DNA of 8,622 nt from Actinomycetes bacterium (GTDB lineage Bacteria > Actinomycetota > Actinomycetes > Propionibacteriales > Propionibacteriaceae). The notes beneath the pieces are model-generated. The model was not told the DNA's origin. It made no database searches and saw only the letters and a list, made by a program, of their open reading frames with translations. This document shows positions 1-5,423 of this stretch, piece by piece. Positions within the stretch are counted from its first letter, which is position 1. Each line of letters opens with the position of its first letter. Made by a program: the position numbers and the translations under genes. The DNA lies in the NCBI GenBank assembly GCA_029778515.1, contig JAKOQD010000087.1:1-8622 (forward strand), read 5' to 3'.

Positions 1-416
1 AACGGTCCGCGTTCGACGACCTGGGTCATGACCTTGTCGAGCAGCCCTGGATGCTCGGCCAGCACCCGGCCCATCGCCTGCCAGGGCTTGGCCCGATTGG
101 CGGCCATCCGGAAGCGCAACGCCGGCTGCAACTGCACATCAAGCAGGCAGGCCGCATGCCCCCAGTACTCGAACACCCGGCGCGGCGCCGCATTGCCGGC
201 GCGATCGAGCACCCCCCGGTCGTAGCTCCCCAACCGTCCGAACAGCGGCATGTAGTGCGCGCGGACCGCGACATTGACCGAGTCGATCTGGAACTGCGCC
301 ACCGAGTCCACCACCCGCTGCAGCTGCCGGGCCGTGACCGCGCCCCCCGACTGCCGTCCGAAGCCCTGGGCAGCAAGCATGATCCGACGAGCTTGCGCGG
401 CGCTGAGTTGAGTCAC
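1..416 (-). CDS. Winged-helix YcaQ/AlkZ-like DNA glycosylase, 5' part only
   Basis: About 138 N-terminal residues are present; the gene continues past the left edge. It reads LSAAQARRIMLAAQGF, then QFQIDSVNV, RAHYMPLFGRLGSYDR and VFEYWGHAACLL. This is the order of conserved blocks in the HTH_42/YcaQ family (COG3214), whose characterised members (E. coli YcaQ, Streptomyces AlkZ) remove bulky alkylated bases or unhook interstrand crosslinks. The Q-I-D at residues 43-45 fits the Q-hydrophobic-D signature of the YcaQ branch rather than the QxQ of AlkZ; that subgroup call is inference from a partial protein. I chose the GTG at 416 because a TAGGCT -10-like hexamer ends 7 nt upstream, as in leaderless actinobacterial genes. 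In-frame alternatives are GTG at 434 and ATG at 446. General DNA maintenance is the likely role, and the substrate cannot be read from sequence. Confidence 0.85.
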   Translation of the reverse strand, partial: MTQLSAAQARRIMLAAQGFGRQSGGAVTARQLQRVVDSVAQFQIDSVNVAVRAHYMPLFGRLGSYDRGVLDRAGNAAPRRVFEYWGHAACLLDVQLQPALRFRMAANRAKPWQAMGRVLAEHPGLLDKVMTQVVERGP

Positions 417-429
417 GGCGGGCAGCCTA
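417..429 (-). promoter_or_regulatory. Possible leaderless -10 element for the YcaQ-like gene
   Basis: Read on the minus strand, TAGGCT (429-424) fits the actinobacterial -10 pattern TANNNT. It is followed by 7 nt and then GTG at 416, so transcription could begin at the first base of the start codon. No Shine-Dalgarno sequence precedes this GTG, which fits a leaderless message. No convincing -35 is seen; the palindrome at 451-490 ends 21 nt upstream of the hexamer. A single hexamer is weak evidence. Confidence 0.35.
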
Positions 430-450
430 GCCACCCACCCTGACATCGGG

Positions 451-490
451 GTGCAAGATCCTGCACCGAACATGGTTCAGGATCTTGCAC
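451..490. repeat. Palindromic element, copy 1 (40 nt)
   Basis: The outer arms are perfectly complementary over at least 12 nt (GTGCAAGATCCTG against CAGGATCTTGCAC), separated by a loop holding CCGAAC-AT-GGTTC, whose GAAC/GTTC can also pair. It matches the element at 1005-1044 in 34 of 40 positions in the same orientation. The change at position 6 (A here, G there) is matched by the partner change at position 35 (T here, C there), so pairing is conserved. It contains the stop codon of the DUF559 remnant and lies about 35 nt upstream of the YcaQ-like gene. It could be a terminator hairpin without a U-tract, an operator, or a dispersed intergenic palindrome. Confidence 0.75.
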
Positions 491-944
491 GACAGTTGGG
501 GCACGACCGCAGCCGACCCTGCCACCCGTGATTGCGCAGCGCTCGCCCCACCTTTGCGGCCGTTTGACACGGTCGCGTTACAACCTGCCGCCAGCCGAGC
601 CGGATCGTGATGACGCCGACCAACTGGTGGTCGTTGTCGCGATCCATGTCGTCCACCGCGGCCATGCCACTGTGGCAGGCCCGGCCGTCGAGCTCGACCA
701 GCACGCCGTACTCCTCGTACCAGACATCGGTGCCGTATCTGCTCAGCGGACCCGCCTGCGGCGCGCCGCCGGCAGACCGTGAGCGCGCTCGACACCCTTC
801 GCGTACCGAAGCTCCAGCGGGCTCCGCGAACCAGCAGCGACCTCGGTAATCAAGTCCTGCAGCAATCGGTTCGCGCGACAATACGCCAGCCTGCCGAGCA
901 GCCAGCGCGAGCAGTGATTCAGGCAGCCGAGTTCGTGGGATCAC
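477..944 (-). pseudogene. Decayed AbiEi/DUF559-type protein gene (internal deletion, frameshifts)
   Basis: An open frame of 155 codons from GTG 944 begins with LPESLLALAARQAGVLSRE, resembling the N-terminal helix-turn-helix region of actinobacterial AbiEi-antitoxin-like proteins. It ends with a DUF559 endonuclease-like domain (residues about 73-151) carrying YEEYGVLVELDGRACH, the RDND segment, IRLGW, RPC and a terminal CPNC. Between them, residues 26-66 look like noise. The expected middle of the family, RLLQDLITEVAAG then LELRYAKGVERAHGLP, is present in a neighbouring frame (about 868-764), which then hits a TGA at 743-745. Family members usually run near 300 residues, so a large internal segment is missing and at least two frame changes exist. 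I infer a pseudogene. An alternative is sequencing error in a short gene, but that would not restore the missing middle. Its stop codon lies inside palindrome copy 1. Confidence 0.65.
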
Positions 945-1004
945 ACCCTAGTTATCGGCAGGTAGCGCCGATTTCCGTCAGCCAATCTCGAAGCTGTGGA
1001 TGAA

Positions 1005-1044
1005 GTGCAGGATCCTCTACCGAACTCGGTTCAGGATCCTGCAC
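1005..1044. repeat. Palindromic element, copy 2 (40 nt)
   Basis: Outer arms GTGCAGGATCC and GGATCCTGCAC are a perfect 11-bp inverted repeat. The loop contains ACCG-AACT-CGGT, a second nested inverted repeat. It lies 14 nt beyond the stop codon of the pstS-like gene and about 60 nt upstream of the DUF559 remnant, both on the minus strand. That makes it either a strong transcription-terminating hairpin for the former or an operator-like site for the latter. It lacks a U-tract on the minus strand, although actinobacterial terminators often do. It is the partner of the element at 451-490. Confidence 0.75.
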
Positions 1045-1058
1045 GTTGTCCACAGGAA

Positions 1059-2531
1059 CTACTTCAAGCCGACGTAGCCGACCTGCTCGATCAGCTTCTG
1101 GCCCTCGGCCGAGACCACCCAGTCGAGCAGCTTGGGCACATTCGTGTTGTTGGTGCCAGCGGTCACCGCGTACAGGTCCACGGTCAGTGGGTAGGTGCCG
1201 TTCCGGATGTTCTCAACCGTCGGCTGCACCCCGTCCACCGCCAGCAGCTTGATGCCGGGATTGCCATTCATCACGGTCGCGTACCAACGGAACGAGTAGC
1301 CGATCGCCGCGGACGAGTTGCGGTACTCGGCCACCTGACTGAGGACGCCGCCCATCCCGGTCACGGTCTCCTCCCGCATCGGCTTGGCCATCTGCACGCC
1401 CTGCATCACCTTGGCCTGCATGATCGTCTGGCTACCCGAATCCTCCGGACGCTGGAACGCCAGGATCTTCTCGTCCCGGCCGCCCAACTCGCTCCAGTTG
1501 GTCACCTTCTTGGTGTAGATGTCCTGGACCTGAGCAGTGGTGAGCCCCGAAACCGGGTTGTCCTGGTTCACGAAGATCACGAACGCTTCGTGTCCGATCG
1601 CGGTCAGTTCGAGTTCCCTGCCCACGGCGGCCGCGCGTTCCTGCTGGCCCTTCGACGGCTGCGCCCCGAAAAACACGTCCGCCTCACCCGAGATCAGCCG
1701 GTCGTAGCCGCCGGACGTGTTCGAGCAGGTCAGGTAGTTGTCGATGAACGGGTAGCGCGTGTCGTCGTTCAGCTCGACGTCGTAGAGCGCCTGGCCCATC
1801 GCGGCGTAGACCGGATAAGCGGCCGTGGCACCGTCCAGCCTCGGGAAGTGCTCGGTGAACTTCAGGGTCGGTTCGATCTCCGGAACCACCAACCGGTTCC
1901 CTTCGCGGAAAGGCTCGTACTCGGACAGGTCTACCTCCTGGCCCACCTGCACCCCAACTCCCGGGGATCCAGAGTTCGCCCAGGCCTGCACGATCTGGGC
2001 GCCTGCGACGGCGCTCAGCAACAAGGTGCCGACGAGCGTCCAGATCAGCACCCGGCGGCCCGCCATCGCGGCCGCTTCCTGCCGCGCGCCCAGCAGATAG
2101 CCGCCCACGCTGGCCAACAGCGCGGTCAGCAGCACCGCGACGAACGCCTGCGGCGGTCCGAAGAACAGCACCCAGAGCAGAAACCCCACGTAGGGCGCGT
2201 GGGTGAACACCGAAACGTTGAGGCTGTCGCCGTAAGACCAGCCAGTCACCTCGAAAGTGACCACCCAGGCCAGCAGGTAATAGGCCGGCGGGATCACCAC
2301 CGGCAGCAGAGCCCGCCCCCAGCTCTCTGGACGCGAATCGGCACGCCCGCGGAAGAACCACAGCAGTCCCGCCGTGACGATGACGAGCAGGACGCAGCCC
2401 AGCCAGGTCGGCATGGCCGTCAGCTCAGCCAACGCCGCCCCACCGATGCCACACACGAAGGTGAGCAGAAGCGGTACTCCGATGAATCCGAGCAGCAGGG
2501 TGCCGATCGTGGACTTCACGTTGGGGGTCAA
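1059..2531 (-). CDS. Membrane-fused PstS-like substrate-binding protein
   Basis: About 490 residues. The first ~180 are hydrophobic, with some five or six membrane spans (roughly 9-37, 41-61, 74-96, 111-148 as one or two, 158-181). Residues ~205-490 form a type-2 periplasmic-binding fold of the PstS family: LDGATAAYPVYAAM, NTSGGYDRLISGEADVFFG, IFVNQDNPVSGLT, then TNWSELGG, RPEDSGSQT, AIGYSF and YPLTVDLYAV. DGATAAY and the R...SGSQT segment occupy the positions that bind the oxyanion in PstS. The binding domain should face outside. Ordinary PstS is a lipoprotein with no such membrane domain, and no pstCAB genes are nearby, so transport, sensing or something else is undecided. I chose TTG at 2531 because GGAG lies 6 nt upstream; TTG 2537 and GTG 2519 are alternatives. 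A TAAGGT -10-like hexamer lies at 2581-2576. Confidence 0.8.
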   Translation of the reverse strand: MTPNVKSTIGTLLLGFIGVPLLLTFVCGIGGAALAELTAMPTWLGCVLLVIVTAGLLWFFRGRADSRPESWGRALLPVVIPPAYYLLAWVVTFEVTGWSYGDSLNVSVFTHAPYVGFLLWVLFFGPPQAFVAVLLTALLASVGGYLLGARQEAAAMAGRRVLIWTLVGTLLLSAVAGAQIVQAWANSGSPGVGVQVGQEVDLSEYEPFREGNRLVVPEIEPTLKFTEHFPRLDGATAAYPVYAAMGQALYDVELNDDTRYPFIDNYLTCSNTSGGYDRLISGEADVFFGAQPSKGQQERAAAVGRELELTAIGHEAFVIFVNQDNPVSGLTTAQVQDIYTKKVTNWSELGGRDEKILAFQRPEDSGSQTIMQAKVMQGVQMAKPMREETVTGMGGVLSQVAEYRNSSAAIGYSFRWYATVMNGNPGIKLLAVDGVQPTVENIRNGTYPLTVDLYAVTAGTNNTNVPKLLDWVVSAEGQKLIEQVGYVGLK

Positions 2532-2598
2532 ATTCAACTCCGAGGGCGCGATGAGGATCCGGGTACCTCGTCGCCACCTTAGGGAGCCGACCAGCAGC

Positions 2599-2631
2599 CC
2601 GTCCGGCGAATCGTGCAGACTCGCCGAACGG
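2599..2631 (-). terminator. Hairpin downstream of hpf
   Basis: CCGTCCGGCGA (2599-2609) and TCGCCGAACGG (2621-2631) pair over 11 positions. The one mismatch becomes a G-U wobble in minus-strand RNA, so the stem is complete only in the hpf transcript direction. The loop is 11 nt. It begins 15 nt after the hpf stop and has no U-tract. A role as terminator or attenuator between hpf and the pstS-like gene is inference. Confidence 0.5.
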
Positions 2632-2646
2632 CAGCCTATGAATCGG

Positions 2647-3273
2647 TCAGGCGGTCGCCTCCTCGACGGCGTCGAGGTTGAGGTGGATCACGCCGTAGTC
2701 GTAGGCCTTGCGGCGGTAGACCGCGCTGGGGTGGCCGGACTCGGCGTCCACATAGAGGAAGAAGTCGTGGCCGACGAGCTCCATCTCGTCGAGCGCCTGC
2801 GCCAACGTCAGCGGTACTGCATCGAAGTACTTCTCGCGCACAACCAGCGGGCCGTCGCCGTGGATCTCCAGGCCGGCAATCTTCCGGATCTCCGGACGGG
2901 TCTCCTCCGCCGACTCCGCAGGCACGGCCAGGGCGGCGTCGGCCAGGCTCCCGGTCCCCCGCAGGCCACGGTGGGTCTTGCGCCGATCGGACGCGCGCCG
3001 CAGCTGCGACTTCAGCCGATCGAGCGCGTGGTCGAAGGCCACGTTCTTGTCATCGGCGGACGCCTCGGCGCGTACCACCGGTCCCCGGCTACGCAGCGTG
3101 ATCTCCACGCGCGTCGACTGGTCGGGCTGCTTCTTGTAGCCATAGGCAGAAACCTGAACCTCAACCCGGATCACCCGGTCCTTGAGCTTCTCGATCGACG
3201 CGATCCGCTCCTCAACCCGAGCGCGGAACTCATCGGGGATCTGGCAGTGCCGGCCAGTCACCAGGACGTCCAT
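2647..3273 (-). CDS. hpf: Long-form ribosome hibernation promoting factor
   Basis: 208 residues, the size of long HPF. Residues 1-100 form the S30AE (YfiA/HPF) domain that sits in the decoding centre of the 30S subunit; the basic run DRLKSQLRRASDRRK (85-99) closes it. A linker rich in Ala and Glu (about 105-130) follows. The C-terminal dimerisation domain (about 131-200) carries VVREKYFDAVPLTLAQALDEM, then GHDFFLYVDAESG and VYRRKAYDYGVIHL, which in this family pairs two 70S ribosomes into a 100S particle. The ATG at 3273 is fixed by a consensus ribosome binding site. In many actinobacteria hpf sits near comF and secA; here amtB-glnK separates it from comF. A stress-type promoter is possible upstream. 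Identity is secure. Confidence 0.96.
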   Translation of the reverse strand: MDVLVTGRHCQIPDEFRARVEERIASIEKLKDRVIRVEVQVSAYGYKKQPDQSTRVEITLRSRGPVVRAEASADDKNVAFDHALDRLKSQLRRASDRRKTHRGLRGTGSLADAALAVPAESAEETRPEIRKIAGLEIHGDGPLVVREKYFDAVPLTLAQALDEMELVGHDFFLYVDAESGHPSAVYRRKAYDYGVIHLNLDAVEEATA

Positions 3274-3277
3274 GTCT

Positions 3278-3285
3278 ACCTCCTT
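3278..3285 (-). promoter_or_regulatory. Consensus Shine-Dalgarno of hpf
   Basis: On the minus strand AAGGAGGT stands 4 nt before the ATG at 3273, a full match to the 16S anti-Shine-Dalgarno. It decides the hpf start and suggests strong translation, in contrast to the weak or absent sites of amtB and the YcaQ-like gene. Confidence 0.85.
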
Positions 3286-3317
3286 CTCGGTGCCCTACAG
3301 TGCGCAGGGCTTGCCCA

Positions 3318-3344
3318 AACAGCAACGGCACCAGCCCGGTTCCC
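3318..3344 (-). promoter_or_regulatory. Possible SigH/SigR-type promoter of hpf
   Basis: Minus strand GGGAAC (3344-3339), an 18-nt spacer and GTT (3320-3318) match the GGGAAY-N18-GTT pattern of SigR of Streptomyces and SigH of mycobacteria. A start near 3310 would leave a leader of about 35 nt that includes the Shine-Dalgarno. Stress control of a ribosome hibernation gene would make sense, but this is a pattern match only. A second candidate is TAAGTT at 3384-3379 with a poor -35. Confidence 0.4.
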
Positions 3345-3487
3345 TGCCAAGTGGCCGGTGAACTGGCGTGGGTGCCATGACCCCAACTTAGTTCGCACCT
3401 GTGGGCTTTGCCAGCGCTTCGGCTAGGAACTTCTCAGGTGTTCGCCATGCGGGCATCCGACCCTCACCGACAGCCGCGCAACGCGAC

Positions 3488-3557
3488 CGTAACTCCGCCT
3501 AACCAGCCCGTAACACCGCCTAACCTGGCCGTAACACCGGACGCGTCTGGACGTAAC
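3488..3557 (+). promoter_or_regulatory. Phased GTAAC/CTAAC box array, probable GlnR-type operator of amtB
   Basis: GTAAC begins at 3489, 3510, 3531 and 3553, and CTAAC begins at 3499 and 3520. Start-to-start steps are 10, 11, 10, 11 and 22 nt, so the boxes lie on one face of the helix. The 21-nt unit CGTAAC-nCCGC-CTAACC is repeated twice almost exactly, and the third unit keeps only its first half. GlnR of Streptomyces and mycobacteria binds tandem GTnAC/GaAAC boxes about 11 nt apart, commonly upstream of amtB-glnK. The array ends 22 nt before the amtB ATG, so a near-leaderless transcript is likely. No clear -10 is seen. Confidence 0.7.
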
Positions 3558-3579
3558 AGCACTCGGTCAGCCTTTTGCC

Positions 3580-4944
3580 ATGATTCTCGAACTCAACTCC
3601 GGCGACACCGCCTGGATCCTCATCAGTGCCGCGTTGGTGCTGCTGATGACCCCCGGTCTCGCGCTGTTCTACGGCGGCATGGTCCGAGCCAAGGGCGTGC
3701 TGAACATGATGATGATGAGCTTCATCTCGATGGGGGTCATCGGCGTCCTGTGGGTGCTGTTCGGCTACAGCCTCGCTTTCGGCAATTCGGTTGGTGGCGC
3801 CGGCATCATCGGCAACCCGTTCGAGTTCGCCGGCCTGCAGAGCCTGCTGGTGAACGATCCGGAAGCGTCCTACCCCGCACTCGCCTTCGTCGCCTTCCAG
3901 GCCTGCTTCGCGATCATCACGGTCGCGCTGGTCTCCGGCGCGATCGCCGACCGTGCCTCCTTCGGTGCCTGGACTGCCTTCGCCGTCCTCTGGGGCACGC
4001 TGGTCTACTTCCCGGCCGCGCACTGGGTCTTCGCCTTCTCGAACCCCGATGCGGGGGTCGTCGGCGGCTGGATCGCCAACGTAGTGGGCGCGATCGACTT
4101 TGCCGGAGGGACTGCGATCCACATCAACGCCGGTACTGCGGCGCTGGTCCTCGCCCTGGTGATTGGTCCGCGGATCGGCTTCGGCACCAGGCCGATGCGT
4201 CCGCACAACATGACCCTGGTGATGCTCGGCGCAGCCCTGCTCTGGTTCGGCTGGTTCGGCTTCAACGCCGGCTCGGCCGTCGCGGCCAACGGCCTCGCCA
4301 GCCTCGCCTGGGTGAACACCCTGGCCGCTACCGCGGCAGCGATGCTGGGCTGGCTGGTGGTGGAGAAGCTCCGGGACGGACACCCCACCTCGCTCGGCGC
4401 TGCGTCCGGCATTGTCGCGGGCCTGGTCGCGATCACGCCGGCCGCCGGTGCGGTCAGTCCGCTCGGCTCGCTCGCCATCGGCGCCCTGGCCGGTATCGCT
4501 TGCGCCTACGCCGTCGGCCTGAAGTACCGGTTCGGCTTTGACGACTCACTGGACGTCGTCGGCGTCCACCTCGTCGGCGGCCTGGTTGGCACCCTGCTGA
4601 TCGGGTTCTTCGCCGATCCGGCGACCTCCGGCGATCCCGCCGATCCCGGTGTGGCCGGTCTGTTCTACGGCGGCGGGCTCGACCAGCTCGGCAAGCAGGC
4701 GATCGGCGCCTTCGCGGTGATGGCGTTCTCGTTTGTGATGACCTACCTGATCGCGCTGGCGATCAAGTACACCATCGGCTGGCGGATCAGCTCCGCCGAC
4801 GAGCTGAGCGGCATTGACCTGGCCGAGCACTCCGAGGCCGGCTACGACCTCAGCCCCGTGTACTACACCAACAAGGTTCAGCGCACCCTCGTCCTGACCA
4901 AGGACGACATGCCGGTGGCCGAGACGACAGGAGCGAAGAAGTGA
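3580..4944 (+). CDS. amtB: Ammonium channel AmtB
   Basis: 454 residues of the Amt/Mep/Rh family, with about 11 membrane spans ending near residue 400. It conducts ammonium/ammonia across the cytoplasmic membrane as a trimer. Aligned by eye with E. coli AmtB: gate phenylalanines F106 and F110 (FQACF), recruitment aspartate D173 in DFAGGT, twin pore histidines H181 (HIN) and H330 (VHLVGG), and S232 in WFGFNAGS. The position of E. coli W148 is F151 here (AHWVF). No cleavable signal peptide precedes the first span, unlike E. coli. The cytosolic tail has the conserved ELSGIDLAEHSEAGYD segment that contacts GlnK. Start ATG 3580 fits the family N-terminus, though its ribosome binding site is weak. 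The last codon overlaps the glnK start, so the two are translated together. Regulation is probably by the GTAAC array upstream. Confidence 0.97.
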   Translation: MILELNSGDTAWILISAALVLLMTPGLALFYGGMVRAKGVLNMMMMSFISMGVIGVLWVLFGYSLAFGNSVGGAGIIGNPFEFAGLQSLLVNDPEASYPALAFVAFQACFAIITVALVSGAIADRASFGAWTAFAVLWGTLVYFPAAHWVFAFSNPDAGVVGGWIANVVGAIDFAGGTAIHINAGTAALVLALVIGPRIGFGTRPMRPHNMTLVMLGAALLWFGWFGFNAGSAVAANGLASLAWVNTLAATAAAMLGWLVVEKLRDGHPTSLGAASGIVAGLVAITPAAGAVSPLGSLAIGALAGIACAYAVGLKYRFGFDDSLDVVGVHLVGGLVGTLLIGFFADPATSGDPADPGVAGLFYGGGLDQLGKQAIGAFAVMAFSFVMTYLIALAIKYTIGWRISSADELSGIDLAEHSEAGYDLSPVYYTNKVQRTLVLTKDDMPVAETTGAKK

Positions 4945-5279
4945 AGTTGGTAACGGCAATCATCCAGCCGGAGATGCTGGAAACCGTCCAGAAGGCGCTG
5001 GTACGGCATGGCGTGGGCGGGATGACCGTAAGCGAGGTCTCCGGCTACGGCCGCCAGCGCGGCCACATCGAGGTCTACCGGGGTGAGGAGTACACCATCG
5101 ACTTCATCACCAAGGTGCGGCTCGAAGTCCTGGTCGACGACGAGGACGCGGAGGCGCTCACCGGTGTGATCGTGCAGGCCGCCCGGACCGGCGAGGTCGG
5201 AGACGGCAAGGTCTGGATCATCCCGGTCGACACCGTCGTTCGAGTGCGGACCGGCGAAAGCGGCTCGACCGCGATCTGA
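4941..5279 (+). CDS. glnK: PII nitrogen regulatory protein GlnK
   Basis: 112 residues, the normal PII length. The T-loop (about 36-55) reads GYGRQRGHIEVYRGEEYTID and keeps Gln39, which coordinates Mg-ATP/2-oxoglutarate, and Tyr51, the residue that is uridylylated in enterics and adenylylated in actinobacteria. The B-loop is TGEVGDGKV (83-91). Nucleotide ligands Lys58, Lys90, Arg101 and Arg103 are all present. The usual FLPKV is FITKV here. By family knowledge it binds the AmtB tail and blocks the channel when nitrogen is plentiful. The GTG start overlaps the amtB stop as GTGA, and AGGAG (4929-4933) lies 7 nt upstream inside amtB. The expected third gene, glnD, is not next; a terminator-like palindrome and comF follow. 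Confidence 0.97.
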   Translation: MKLVTAIIQPEMLETVQKALVRHGVGGMTVSEVSGYGRQRGHIEVYRGEEYTIDFITKVRLEVLVDDEDAEALTGVIVQAARTGEVGDGKVWIIPVDTVVRVRTGESGSTAI

Positions 5280-5312
5280 GGTAACGACCAGTTCGACCAC
5301 CCGACCAGCCAT

Positions 5313-5360
5313 CGAAGTGGCCACTTTCTCGCCCTCTCGGCGCGAAAGTGGCCACTTTCG
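5313..5360. terminator. Double-palindrome hairpin between convergent glnK and comF
   Basis: CGAAGTGGCCACTTTC (5313-5328) and GAAAGTGGCCACTTTCG (5344-5360) are each nearly or fully self-complementary and also pair with one another. The 15-nt spacer holds a further GCC/GGC pair. The result is a very stable stem on either strand, 34 nt after the glnK stop and 64 nt after the comF stop in the other direction. A shared bidirectional terminator is the simplest reading. The two palindrome centres are 31 nt apart, about three helical turns, so a paired protein-binding site is also possible. Confidence 0.65.
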
Positions 5361-5423
5361 TTGTGGACGCGCACACCAGCCGAGGGTGTCGGGTCGTGCA
5401 CCTCAGGGACCGCTCGCGAAGCT

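Noticed and set aside
954..972. ATCGGC/GCCGAT hairpin upstream of the DUF559 remnant
   Set aside because: A 6-bp stem with a 7-nt loop is common by chance. It has no link to a clear promoter or gene end.
996..2582. 528-codon open frame on the plus strand opposite the pstS-like gene
   Set aside because: It is rich in Arg, His and Gln with no recognisable domain, as expected for the antisense of a high-GC gene. The minus frame gives a clear PstS fold.
3286..3480. Possible small gene or riboswitch in the hpf-amtB gap
   Set aside because: No short frame has both a ribosome binding site and a plausible protein. No conserved riboswitch core was seen; promoter elements explain the gap adequately.
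3408..4541. 377-codon plus-strand frame and 287-codon minus-strand frame over amtB
   Set aside because: Both are Arg/Gly/Asp-rich out-of-frame readings of amtB, whose own frame shows all family motifs.
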